Position numbers and translations under genes: made by a program. A DNA stretch of 64,000 nt. Origin: Brevundimonas vesicularis (lineage in GTDB: Bacteria; Pseudomonadota; Alphaproteobacteria; Caulobacterales; Caulobacteraceae). Within the stretch, counting starts at the first letter, position 1, and each line of letters starts with the position of its first letter. Positions 18,651 through 27,707 of this stretch are shown one piece after another. The notes below the pieces were generated by a model. The model did not search any database and was not told the DNA's origin. It saw only the letters and a program-made list of their open reading frames with translations. The stretch is from assembly GCF_014204545.1 (NCBI RefSeq), contig NZ_JACHLJ010000001.1, positions 496,001-560,000 of the forward strand, given 5' to 3'.

Positions 18651-18833
18651 ATGGCCGTTCCGAAGCGCAAAGTATCTCCCTCGCGTCGCAACATGCGCCG
18701 CGCCCACGACGCCCTGACCTCGAACGTTTACGTCGAGGACAAGGACACCGGCGAGCTGAAGCGCCCGCACCACATCGACCTGAAGACCGGCACCTATCGC
18801 GGTCGTCAGGTCATCACGCCGAAGGAAGACTAG
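18651..18833 (+). CDS. rpmF: 50S ribosomal protein L32
   Basis: 60-residue ribosomal protein. The N terminus [22 protein letters not shown] and the end [15 protein letters not shown] are characteristic of alphaproteobacterial L32 (zinc-free form, no Cys pairs). It is preceded by a 133-nt gene-free stretch that should hold its promoter and is followed by a strong hairpin terminator, so it is probably a single-gene transcript. Confidence 0.97.
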   Translation: MAVPKRKVSPSRRNMRRAHDALTSNVYVEDKDTGELKRPHHIDLKTGTYRGRQVITPKED

Positions 18834-18873
18834 TCTCTCAGGCGACCCCGACTTCGGTCGGATGACGATTTCG

Positions 18874-18902
18874 ACGGCGCGCGGTGACCCGCGCGCCGTT
18901 TT
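18874..18902 (+). terminator. Rho-independent terminator after rpmF
   Basis: Perfect 11-bp GC-rich stem (18874-18884 with 18889-18899), TGAC loop, followed by TTTT at 18899-18902. Lies 40 nt after the rpmF stop. Confidence 0.85.
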
Positions 18903-18942
18903 CGTGCGTTCAGTGCGGTGAAGCTTCCATGGGAGACGCCGC

Positions 18943-19563
18943 ATGATGATTCGTTTCACCGCCGTCAGCGCCTGCGCGCTGCTGACTCTCGCCGCCTGCA
19001 ATCGTGCAGAGGAGCGCGTCTCCGAGCCCGCCGCAGCGCCGGTCGCATCGGCGAACGAGACGCCCGCAACGCCCGCCGCCGATTCGAATGCGTTGACGGC
19101 CGAAGGTCTGGGCCCGGTGCGAATCGGCATGACGCGCGCCGAACTGGTCAAGGTCTGGGGCGAGGACTCCCAACCGAACGCCGCCGGCGGCGCCGAGCCC
19201 GAAGTCTGCGATCAGTTCCATCCCGCCAAGGCGCCAGCAGATGTGCAGGTGATGGTCCAGAACGGCGTACTGACGCGAATCACCCTGGCGCGCGGTGCGA
19301 CGACCAAGACCGATCGCGGATTCGGGGTGGGCGATACGGCCATGGCAATCAAGCAAGCCTATGGCGGTGCAGTCTTCGCCCAGCCGCACAAATACCAGGA
19401 AGCGCCGGCCGAGGATCTGTTCGTCTGGTCCAAAGGTGGATCGACGACCTATGTCACCGACCCGTCCGCACGCGGCGTTCGGTATGAGATCGGCGGCGAC
19501 GGCAAGGTGATGATGGTCCACGCGGGCGATCCTTCGATCCAACTGGTCGAAGGCTGTTCCTGA
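18943..19563 (+). CDS. Hypothetical lipoprotein
   Basis: 206 residues. A type II signal peptide ends in the lipobox LAAC with Cys19 as the predicted lipidated residue, followed by a low-complexity Ala/Pro/Thr linker (about 22-50) and a globular domain with LGPVRIGMTRAEL near 60-72, the GMTxxEV-like motif seen in SmpA/BamE-type and other small envelope proteins. Two further cysteines (about 88 and the second-last residue) could pair. Starts at ATGATG; either ATG is possible. I do not recognise a specific family, so function is unknown; envelope location is inferred. Confidence 0.72.
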   Translation: MMIRFTAVSACALLTLAACNRAEERVSEPAAAPVASANETPATPAADSNALTAEGLGPVRIGMTRAELVKVWGEDSQPNAAGGAEPEVCDQFHPAKAPADVQVMVQNGVLTRITLARGATTKTDRGFGVGDTAMAIKQAYGGAVFAQPHKYQEAPAEDLFVWSKGGSTTYVTDPSARGVRYEIGGDGKVMMVHAGDPSIQLVEGCS

Positions 19564-19584
19564 CGCCCGGCGACGATGTCGGCA

Positions 19585-19613
19585 TTGGCGTTTGGCGGGT
19601 AGGCGGCTAAACC
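19585..19613 (+). promoter_or_regulatory. Predicted enolase promoter
   Basis: TTGGCGT, 14-nt spacer, then GCTAAACC, close to the Caulobacter housekeeping consensus TTGACGS-N10-14-GCTANAWC. It ends 40 nt before the eno ATG. Confidence 0.5.
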
Positions 19614-19619
19614 GTCTGA

Positions 19620-20930
<1,311 letters not shown>

Positions 20931-20940
20931 AAAACGGAAT

Positions 20941-20972
20941 TGTCGGCGGAGAATCAGCGTTTTCCGCCGACA
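20941..20972 (+). terminator. Hairpin terminator after eno
   Basis: 13-bp stem with one G-T pair (20941-20953 with 20960-20972) and a 6-nt loop, 10 nt after the eno stop. The T-run after it is short (CATTCTTA), so termination may be partial. Confidence 0.6.
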
Positions 20973-21056
20973 TTCTTACGGTCAAGCTACATTTCGTTAG
21001 GCATTTTCGGGCACGGTTTCTGAACTGTGTTTTCGCGCTCAGAAGGAGCGTCTCAA

Positions 21057-21368
21057 GTGCCCGAACGGATGAAACCTTACCGCCTGTCCCTCGCCCTGTT
21101 GCTGCTTCTGGCCTATCTCGGGGTGCAGGCGCTGACGGGCGAGCGCGGACTGTTGAGCGGCTCGTCTCGCGACGCCCTGCTGGGGCAACGCGAGGAGCAG
21201 CTGGCGCATCTGACCGAGCAGCGCCGCGACCTTGAGACGCGAGTTCGCTATCTGCGCACCGACAGCCTGTCTCGCGATCTTCTGGAAGAGCGCGCGCGCG
21301 CCGTGCTCGGCTTCTCCGATCCCCGCGACTATGTGATCCGCGTCTCGGCCCCCGCTGCCCAAGGCTAA
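21057..21368 (+). CDS. ftsB: FtsB/DivIC-family septum formation initiator
   Basis: 103-residue bitopic membrane protein of the divisome. One transmembrane helix (about 9-24, LSLALLLLLAYLGVQAL) is followed by a coiled coil (about 45-75, REEQLAHLTEQRRDLETRVRYL) and the conserved RDLLEERARAVLGF...DYVI segment. The start is GTG at 21057, eight nt after AAGGAG; ATG at 21069 is an alternative. The eno-ftsB-pdhA gene order is common in alphaproteobacteria. It should bridge FtsL and FtsQ. Confidence 0.86.
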   Translation: MPERMKPYRLSLALLLLLAYLGVQALTGERGLLSGSSRDALLGQREEQLAHLTEQRRDLETRVRYLRTDSLSRDLLEERARAVLGFSDPRDYVIRVSAPAAQG

Positions 21369-21418
21369 GCGACCTTCACCACTTGAACTATTGTTACAGG
21401 GCGACCCGCACCCCTTTG

Positions 21419-21459
21419 CGTTACCGGAAGGAAGGCTGCTAAAGCCCCTTTCCGTAACG
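21419..21459. promoter_or_regulatory. Interrupted palindrome upstream of pdhA
   Basis: Arms 21419-21431 (CGTTACCGGAAGG) and 21447-21459 (CCTTTCCGTAACG) are inverted repeats with one bulge, and the inner bases GGCT/AGCC continue the pairing. There is no T-run, so it is more likely an operator or leader hairpin than a terminator. It ends 43 nt before the pdhA start. The rest of the 134-nt gap shows no other clear signal. Confidence 0.45.
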
Positions 21460-21502
21460 ATAAGAAGGCGTCGGTTCTCGGCGCCTAGCCGGGAGATACC
21501 GG

Positions 21503-22531
21503 ATGGCGAAAGCCCCAGCCAAATCCGCTCAGACGACCACGCCTGACAAACTGCCCAACACGCCGACGGCGTCCAAGGAAGACCTTCTGCGCTTCTATCG
21601 CGAGATGGTTCTGATCCGCCGCTTCGAAGAGCGTGCGGGCCAGCTCTACGGCATGGGTCTGATCGGCGGCTTCTGCCACCTGTACATCGGCCAGGAGGCC
21701 GTGGCGGTCGGCGTTCAGGAGAGCGTCAAACAGGGCCACGATAAGATCATCACCGGATACCGCGACCACGGCCATATGCTGGCCGCCGGCATGGATCCCA
21801 AGGAAGTCATGGCCGAGCTGACCGGCCGCAGCGGCGGTTCGTCCAAGGGCAAGGGCGGATCGATGCACATGTTCGACGTGCCGACCGGTTTCTATGGCGG
21901 TCACGGCATCGTCGGCGCCCAGGTGGCGCTGGGCACCGGCCTGGCCTTTGCCGGCAAGTATCGCGGCGACGATTCGGTGGCCTTCGTCTATTTCGGCGAC
22001 GGCGCCTCGAACCAGGGGCAGGTCTACGAGAGCTTCAACATGGCGCAGCTGTGGAAGCTGCCTGCCATCTACATCATCGAGAACAACCAGTACGCCATGG
22101 GGACGAGCATCGAGCGCTCGTCCTCCACCACCGAACTGTATCAGCGCGGCGCCAGCTTCGGCATTCCGGGCGAGCAGGTCGACGGCATGGACGTGCTGGC
22201 CGTGCGTGACGCGACGGCCCGTGCGGTGAAGCGCGCCCGCGAAGGCGGCGGTCCCTTCATCCTGGAAGTGAAGACCTATCGCTATCGCGGTCACTCGATG
22301 TCAGACCCGGCCAAGTACCGGACCAAGGAAGAGGTCGACGAGGTCAAGAAGACCCGCGACCCGATCGATCACCTGAAGATGCTGCTGTCGGCCGCCAATG
22401 CGACCGAAGACGAGCTCAAGGCCATCGACAACGAGATCAAGGCGATCGTCGCCGAAGCTGTTCAATTCGCCCAAGAGAGCCCGGAACCCGATCCGTCCGA
22501 GCTCTATACCGACGTCTACGTGGAGGCCTGA
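21503..22531 (+). CDS. pdhA: Pyruvate dehydrogenase E1 alpha subunit
   Basis: 342-residue alpha subunit of the thiamine-diphosphate E1 component that decarboxylates pyruvate. The TPP/Mg motif GDGASNQGQVYESFN begins at Gly165, and RYRGHSMSDPAKYR is the regulatory/phosphorylation-loop region conserved in alpha2beta2 E1 enzymes. The N terminus has an Ala/Thr-rich extension of about 28 residues before KEDLLRFYREMVLIRRFE. First gene of pdhA-pdhB-DUF5076-pdhC-gpx-lpdA; only 3 nt separate it from pdhB. Confidence 0.96.
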   Translation: MAKAPAKSAQTTTPDKLPNTPTASKEDLLRFYREMVLIRRFEERAGQLYGMGLIGGFCHLYIGQEAVAVGVQESVKQGHDKIITGYRDHGHMLAAGMDPKEVMAELTGRSGGSSKGKGGSMHMFDVPTGFYGGHGIVGAQVALGTGLAFAGKYRGDDSVAFVYFGDGASNQGQVYESFNMAQLWKLPAIYIIENNQYAMGTSIERSSSTTELYQRGASFGIPGEQVDGMDVLAVRDATARAVKRAREGGGPFILEVKTYRYRGHSMSDPAKYRTKEEVDEVKKTRDPIDHLKMLLSAANATEDELKAIDNEIKAIVAEAVQFAQESPEPDPSELYTDVYVEA

Positions 22532-22534
22532 TCC

Positions 22535-23914
22535 GTGACCGACATTCTGATGCCGGCGCTGTCCCCCACGATGGAAGAGGGCACGCTGACCAAATGGCAC
22601 ATCAAGGCGGGCGACACCGTGTCGGCCGGCCAGGTGATCGCCGAGATCGAAACCGACAAGGCGACGATGGAAGTCGAGGCCGTGGATGAAGGCGAAGTGC
22701 TGGAAATCCTGGTCGCCGAAGGCTCCGAGAACGTGAAGGTCAACACGCCGATCGCGCGTCTGGCCGGCGAAGACGGCGCAGCGACGCCTGCGCCCAAGGC
22801 GGAGTCCGCAAAGGGTGAAGCTGAGGCGCCCAAGGCGACGGCCGAAGGCAAGACCGGCGATCCCGAGAAGGCGCCAGCCCAGACCGCGACGCCCAAGGTC
22901 GAATTTAGGGACCCGGAAATCCCGGCCGACGCCAAGCTGGTCAAGACGACCGTGCGCGACGCCCTGCGTGACGCCATGGCCGAAGAGATGCGCCGCGACG
23001 ATCGCGTCTTCCTGATCGGCGAGGAAGTTGCTCAGTATCAGGGGGCCTATAAGGTCAGCCGCGACCTGCTCCAGGAGTTCGGCGACCAGCGCGTCGTGGA
23101 CACCCCGATCACCGAGCATGGCTTTGCCGGCCTGGGCGTCGGCGCCGCCATGTCGGGCCTGAAGCCGATCGTCGAGTTCATGACGTTCAACTTCGCCATG
23201 CAGGCGATCGACCACATCATCAACTCGGCCGCCAAGACCCTCTATATGTCGGGCGGTCAGATCCGCGCGCCCATCGTTTTCCGCGGTCCCAACGGCGCCG
23301 CATCACGCGTCGGTGCCCAGCACAGCCAGGACTATTCCGCCTGGTATGCGCAGGTGCCGGGTCTGAAGGTCATCGCGCCCTATGACGCGGCCGACGCCAA
23401 GGGCCTGCTGAAAGCCGCCATCCGCGACCCGAATCCGGTCGTCTTCCTCGAACACGAGATGATGTACGGCCTGGAGTTCGATGTGCCGGAGGTCGAGGAC
23501 TACGTCCTGCCGATCGGCAAGGCCAAGGTCCGTCGCGAAGGCAAGGACGTCACCATCACCGCCCACAGCCGCATGGTCGGCTTCGCCCTGCAGGCCGCCG
23601 AGAAGCTGGCCGAGGAGGGTATCGAGGCCGAGGTGATTGACCTGCGCACCCTGCGTCCTCTGGATCACGAGACCATCGTCGAGAGCGTCAAGAAGACGAA
23701 CCGTCTTGTCTCGGCCGAAGAGGGTTGGGGTCCGATGGGCGTCGGCGCCGAGGTCGTGGCCCGCGTCATCGAGTACGCCTTCGATTATCTGGATGCCCCG
23801 CCGCTGCGCGTGCACCAGGAAGACGTGCCGCTGCCCTATGCCGCCAATCTGGAAGTCTTGTCGCTCCCGGGCGTGGACAAGATCATCGCGGCCGTGAAGC
23901 AGGTGATGGCATGA
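22535..23914 (+). CDS. pdhB: Pyruvate dehydrogenase E1 beta subunit with N-terminal lipoyl domain
   Basis: 459-residue E1 beta subunit. Residues 1-78 are a complete lipoyl domain (lipoylated Lys42 in ETDKATMEV), followed by an Ala/Pro/Lys-rich linker to about 125 and a transketolase-like beta domain ([35 protein letters not shown], split by family motifs, and the C-terminal half with [13 protein letters not shown]). A lipoyl domain on E1 beta is an alphaproteobacterial feature. The start is GTG at 22535, preceded by GGAGG inside the end of pdhA. The lipoyl-domain DNA is nearly identical to that of pdhC. Confidence 0.96.
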   Translation: MTDILMPALSPTMEEGTLTKWHIKAGDTVSAGQVIAEIETDKATMEVEAVDEGEVLEILVAEGSENVKVNTPIARLAGEDGAATPAPKAESAKGEAEAPKATAEGKTGDPEKAPAQTATPKVEFRDPEIPADAKLVKTTVRDALRDAMAEEMRRDDRVFLIGEEVAQYQGAYKVSRDLLQEFGDQRVVDTPITEHGFAGLGVGAAMSGLKPIVEFMTFNFAMQAIDHIINSAAKTLYMSGGQIRAPIVFRGPNGAASRVGAQHSQDYSAWYAQVPGLKVIAPYDAADAKGLLKAAIRDPNPVVFLEHEMMYGLEFDVPEVEDYVLPIGKAKVRREGKDVTITAHSRMVGFALQAAEKLAEEGIEAEVIDLRTLRPLDHETIVESVKKTNRLVSAEEGWGPMGVGAEVVARVIEYAFDYLDAPPLRVHQEDVPLPYAANLEVLSLPGVDKIIAAVKQVMA

Positions 23915-24228
23915 CCGAGGCATCGGAGTTCATGCTGACGACGCCAGACAGCGTCGCTGCTGACCCCAAGGCCATCGAAGTCCTTCGGATGTGGTGGTCG
24001 AAGGACGAGCCGGTGATGTCCGTCAAACCGGCCTTCAACGATCCCATACAGTTCGGTCGGCTGCTGGCCTATGCGGCTCGACATATGGCGCATGGTTATG
24101 CCGTGCGGCATCAACACGATGAAACTGCGGCCTACCACCGCATCCTCGAAGGTCTCAGCGAAGTGGTGAGGGCGAATGACGTCCGCACTGTCGCCGAACC
24201 GATCGCGCCAACCGGGGGGAACGCCTGA
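23911..24228 (+). CDS. DUF5076-like small protein in the pdh operon
   Basis: 105-residue protein lying between the E1 beta and E2 genes. Its ATG overlaps the pdhB stop (ATGA) and its TGA overlaps the pdhC ATG by one base, so it must be translated in step with the complex. The sequence [25 protein letters not shown] followed by [17 protein letters not shown] resembles DUF5076, a family of about 100 residues in Caulobacterales and relatives. No catalytic motif, membrane helix or signal peptide is seen. The role is unknown; context suggests an accessory or regulatory partner of PDH. Confidence 0.78.
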   Translation: MTEASEFMLTTPDSVAADPKAIEVLRMWWSKDEPVMSVKPAFNDPIQFGRLLAYAARHMAHGYAVRHQHDETAAYHRILEGLSEVVRANDVRTVAEPIAPTGGNA

Positions 24229-25529
24229 TGACCGACATCCTGATGCCGGCCCTGTCTCCGACGATGGAGGAGGGCGTTCTGGCCAAGTGGCACGTCAAGG
24301 TCGGGGACGTCGTCTCCGCCGGAGACGTGATCGCCGAGATCGAAACCGACAAGGCCACGATGGAAGTCGAGGCCGTGGACGAGGGCGAAGTCACCGACAT
24401 CCTGGTCGCTGAAGGCACGGAAGGCGTGAAAGTCAATACGCCCATCGCCCGCCTGAAGGATGAGGGCGGCGCGGCCGCACCCAAGCCTGCTGAAAAGCCC
24501 GCCGCCAAGACGGAAGAGGCGCCAAAGGCCGAGGCCGCTCCGGCTGCTGCCGAGGCGCCCAAGACAACTACGCCTGCCGCTCCGGCGCCCGCCGCGCCGA
24601 AGTCGGACGGCGGAGATCGCATCTTTTCTTCGCCGCTCGCTCGCCGTATCGCCGCTCAGAACGGCGTCGATCTGAAGTCGATCAAGGGCACTGGTCCCCA
24701 CGGCCGCATCGTCAAACGCGACGTTGAGGCCGCCGGCAAGGCGTCGGCCCAACCGGCGACCGCATCGTCGGCGTCGCCCGCCGCGACCGCAGCCGAACCG
24801 CGCAAGGCGCAGTCGCTGGCTCAGATGGGCATTCCCGACGGCAGCTACGACCTGATTCCGCTAGACGGTATGAAGAAAGCTGTGGCGCGTCGCATGGTCG
24901 ACAGCGTCCAGAACGTCCCACACTTCCCGCTGTTCATCGACTGCGAGATCGACCAGCTGATGGCTGTGCGCGCCAAGGTCAACAAGATGCTGGAGCCGCA
25001 AGGGATCAAGGTCTCGGTCAACGACTTCGTCATCAAGGCCGCCGCTCTTGCCTTGAAGATGGTGCCGGAGGCCAACGCCTCCTACACGCCCGAAGGCATC
25101 GCCATGCATCACAACGCCGATGTTTCCATGGCGGTGGCGATCGACGGCGGCCTGATCACTCCGATCATCAAAAAGGCCGAAACCAAGGGTCTGGCGCAGA
25201 TCGCGACCGAGTCCAAGGACCTGGCCAAGCGTGCGCGCGACCGCAAGCTGAAGCCGGAAGAGTTTCAGGGCGGCACCTTCTCGGTGTCCAATCTGGGCAT
25301 GTTCGGCATCAAGCAGTTCACCTCGATCATCAATGAGCCGCAGGGCTGCATCATGAGCGTGGGCGCGGGCGAACAGCGCGCCGTCGTCAAGAACGGCCAG
25401 GTCGTACCGGCCACCGTCATGACTGTGACCCTGACCTGCGATCACCGCGTGGTGGACGGCGCGACCGGCGCCCGCTTCCTGCAAGCGTTCAAGCCGCTGA
25501 TCGAAGATCCCGTCGCGATGCTGGCCTAA
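24228..25529 (+). CDS. pdhC: Dihydrolipoamide acetyltransferase (PDH E2)
   Basis: 433-residue core of the pyruvate dehydrogenase complex; it transfers acetyl from E1 to CoA. Domains in order are a lipoyl domain (1-78, Lys42), an Ala/Pro/Lys-rich flexible linker (about 80-125), a peripheral-subunit-binding domain (about 130-165, [15 protein letters not shown]...[13 protein letters not shown]), a second linker, and a catalytic domain ending in HRVVDG with His406 and Asp410. Its start overlaps the preceding stop by one base; AGGGGGGAAC-like purines lie upstream. Confidence 0.96.
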   Translation: MTDILMPALSPTMEEGVLAKWHVKVGDVVSAGDVIAEIETDKATMEVEAVDEGEVTDILVAEGTEGVKVNTPIARLKDEGGAAAPKPAEKPAAKTEEAPKAEAAPAAAEAPKTTTPAAPAPAAPKSDGGDRIFSSPLARRIAAQNGVDLKSIKGTGPHGRIVKRDVEAAGKASAQPATASSASPAATAAEPRKAQSLAQMGIPDGSYDLIPLDGMKKAVARRMVDSVQNVPHFPLFIDCEIDQLMAVRAKVNKMLEPQGIKVSVNDFVIKAAALALKMVPEANASYTPEGIAMHHNADVSMAVAIDGGLITPIIKKAETKGLAQIATESKDLAKRARDRKLKPEEFQGGTFSVSNLGMFGIKQFTSIINEPQGCIMSVGAGEQRAVVKNGQVVPATVMTVTLTCDHRVVDGATGARFLQAFKPLIEDPVAMLA

Positions 25530-25544
25530 GGGGAGGGTGAGGTC

Positions 25545-26024
25545 ATGACCTCGGTCTATGACTTCTCCGCCCGCGCCATCGACGGCACGGACGTATCGCT
25601 TGATCGCTTTCGCGGTCAAGCGCTGCTGATCGTGAATACGGCGTCCAAGTGCGGCTTTACGGGGCAGTACGACGGCCTGGAAGAGCTGCATCGGACGTTC
25701 GCTGATCAGCCGTTCGAGGTGTTGGGCTTTCCCTGCAACCAGTTCGGCGAGCAGGAGCCGGGCAAGGCGGCGGAAATCGCCGCCTTCTGCGCCACCAGTT
25801 TCGACGTGACCTTCCCCCTGTTCGACAAGGTGGAGGTCAACGGACCGAACCGACATCCGCTTTACGCCTGGCTGACGGAGCAGAAGCGCGGCTTCCTGGG
25901 CTCCAAAGCCATCAAGTGGAACTTCACCAAGTTCCTGACCGACCGCGAGGGCAGGGTGGTCGCCCGCTATGCCCCGCAGACTGAACCCGAGGCCATTAAG
26001 GCCGACATCGAGAAGTTGATCTAA
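25545..26024 (+). CDS. Glutathione peroxidase (cysteine type)
   Basis: 159-residue thioredoxin-fold peroxidase of the GPx/BtuE family, reducing peroxides with glutathione or thioredoxin. The peroxidatic residue is Cys36 in NTASKCGFT (not selenocysteine), and the partner residues are the Gln of FPCNQFG and Trp-Asn of KWNFTKFL, completing the GPx tetrad. It is inserted between E2 (15-nt gap) and E3 of the PDH operon, and its TAA overlaps the lpdA ATG (TAATG). This placement may protect the dithiol chemistry of the complex, which is inference. Confidence 0.92.
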   Translation: MTSVYDFSARAIDGTDVSLDRFRGQALLIVNTASKCGFTGQYDGLEELHRTFADQPFEVLGFPCNQFGEQEPGKAAEIAAFCATSFDVTFPLFDKVEVNGPNRHPLYAWLTEQKRGFLGSKAIKWNFTKFLTDREGRVVARYAPQTEPEAIKADIEKLI

Positions 26025-27430
26025 TGGCTGCTGAATTCGATCTCGTCGTCATCGGCTCGGGCCCCGGCGGTTATGTCGCGGCCATTCGCGCCAGCCAGTT
26101 GGGCCTGAAGGTCGCCATCGTCGAGCGCGAGAACCTGGGCGGCATTTGCCTGAACTGGGGCTGCATTCCCACCAAGGCCCTGCTGAAGTCGGGCGAGAAG
26201 TTCGAGAGCCTGAGCCATCTGAAGGACTACGGCCTGTCCGCATCGGGCGCGTCGTTCGACTTCGACGCCATCATCCAGCGCTCGCGCGGCGTGGCCAAAC
26301 AGCTGAATCAGGGCGTCGGCTTCCTGATGAAGAAAAACAAGATCGAAGTGATCGAGGGTTCGGCCAAGCTGGAGAAGGGCGCCGCCGCGCCCAAGGTTGT
26401 GGTCGCCCTGAAAGCTGGCGGTTCACGCGCTCTGGAGGCCAAGTCCGTCATGCTGGCCGTCGGCGCCCGTGCCCGCGCCTTGCCGCAGATCGGGCTGGAA
26501 GCCGACGGCGATCGCATCTGGGCCTATCGTGAGGCCATGGCGCCGAAGTTCATGCCCAAGTCGCTCGTCGTGATCGGTTCGGGCGCCATCGGCATCGAGT
26601 TCGGCAGCTTCTATCGCGCCCTGGGCGCCGAGGTGACGGTCGTGGAGGCGGTCGAGCGCATCATGCCGGTCGAGGACGAGGAGGTCTCCAAGGCCGCCCA
26701 GAAATCGTTCGAGAAGCGCGGCTTCAAGTTCAAGCTCGGCGCCAAGGTGATCAAGGTCACCAAGACCGGCGCCGGCGTGAAGGTGGACATCGAGGTCGGC
26801 GGCAAGGCCGAGACGCTTGAGGCCGAGGTCTGCATCTCGGCTGTCGGCATCACCGCCAACACCGACGGCATCGGCCTGGAGGCGCTGGGCGTCGAACTGG
26901 ACCGCGGCCATATCAAGACCGACGGCCACTGCCAGACCAACGTCAAGGGCCTGTTCGCCATCGGCGACTGCGCCGGGGCGCCCTGGCTGGCGCACAAGGC
27001 CTCGCACGAAGGCATCCACGCCGCCGAATATATCGCCGGCTACAAGACCCCGAACGTCCATTCGCCCATCGCCGGCTGCACCTACGCCCAGCCGCAGGTC
27101 GCCTCGGTCGGCGTCACCGAACAGGCCGCCCGCGCCGAGAAGCGTGAGGTCAAGATCGGCCGCTTCCCGTTCCGCGTGAACGGCAAGGCGATCGCCTCGG
27201 GCGACACCGACGGCTTCGTCAAGGTGATCTTCGACGCCAAGACCGGCGCCCTGATCGGCGCCCACATGATCGGCCACGAGGTCACCGAGATGATCCAAGG
27301 CTATGTCACCGCCATCACAATGGAGGCGACGGAAGAAGACATCCACGGGATCGTCTATCCGCACCCGACCATGTCGGAGGCCATGCACGAGGCGGCGCTG
27401 GACGCCTATGGGCGTGTGATCCACATCTAA
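26024..27430 (+). CDS. lpdA: Dihydrolipoamide dehydrogenase (E3)
   Basis: 468-residue FAD/NAD disulfide oxidoreductase that re-oxidises dihydrolipoyl groups. FAD-binding GSGPGGYVAAIRASQLG at the N terminus, redox disulfide Cys42/Cys47 (GGICLNWGCIPTK), NAD-binding GSGAIGIEFGSFY, FAIGDCAGAPWLAH, and the C-terminal His-Glu dyad HPTMSEAMHE are all present. It overlaps the gpx stop by one base and closes the PDH operon, followed by a strong terminator. Confidence 0.97.
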   Translation: MAAEFDLVVIGSGPGGYVAAIRASQLGLKVAIVERENLGGICLNWGCIPTKALLKSGEKFESLSHLKDYGLSASGASFDFDAIIQRSRGVAKQLNQGVGFLMKKNKIEVIEGSAKLEKGAAAPKVVVALKAGGSRALEAKSVMLAVGARARALPQIGLEADGDRIWAYREAMAPKFMPKSLVVIGSGAIGIEFGSFYRALGAEVTVVEAVERIMPVEDEEVSKAAQKSFEKRGFKFKLGAKVIKVTKTGAGVKVDIEVGGKAETLEAEVCISAVGITANTDGIGLEALGVELDRGHIKTDGHCQTNVKGLFAIGDCAGAPWLAHKASHEGIHAAEYIAGYKTPNVHSPIAGCTYAQPQVASVGVTEQAARAEKREVKIGRFPFRVNGKAIASGDTDGFVKVIFDAKTGALIGAHMIGHEVTEMIQGYVTAITMEATEEDIHGIVYPHPTMSEAMHEAALDAYGRVIHI

Positions 27431-27440
27431 GCCAGAGACC

Positions 27441-27475
27441 GAAACGGCCCCGGAGTGCTCCGGGGCCGTTTCTCG
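27441..27475 (+). terminator. Strong rho-independent terminator of the pdh operon
   Basis: 14-bp perfect stem (27441-27454 with 27459-27472), GTGC loop, then a T-rich tail (TTTCTCGTTTC). The A-rich left flank lets it work on the reverse strand too, for the converging DUF3606 gene. Confidence 0.9.
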
Positions 27476-27491
27476 TTTCAGGCAGGCGGCA

Positions 27492-27674
27492 TCAGCGCTT
27501 CTTGCCCAATTCCGCCGCGATATCCTTGGTCATGCGTCCAACCTTGCGGTGCGCTGCGGTGATCTGGTCCTTGGTGACGCCCCAGCGCTTCATCCAGTAT
27601 TCGACGGACTGACGCTCGGATAGGTCGATCCGGTCCTTGTCGATGAAGCCGCGCTTGTCCTTGAGGCCCGCCAT
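27492..27674 (-). CDS. DUF3606 small protein
   Basis: 60-residue basic protein. The core IDLSERQSVEYWMKRWGVTKDQITAAHRKVG is characteristic of DUF3606, a short family common in alphaproteobacteria, often stress-associated and of unknown function. It is predicted to be helical and cytosolic, without cysteines or membrane segments. The start ATG at 27674 is 33 nt downstream of the uvrD stop on the same strand, so it could be the tail of the uvrD transcript. Confidence 0.83.
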   Translation of the reverse strand: MAGLKDKRGFIDKDRIDLSERQSVEYWMKRWGVTKDQITAAHRKVGRMTKDIAAELGKKR

Positions 27675-27707
27675 CTTTGGCTCCGTTCGTTGCGTTAGAG
27701 CGCCGGG

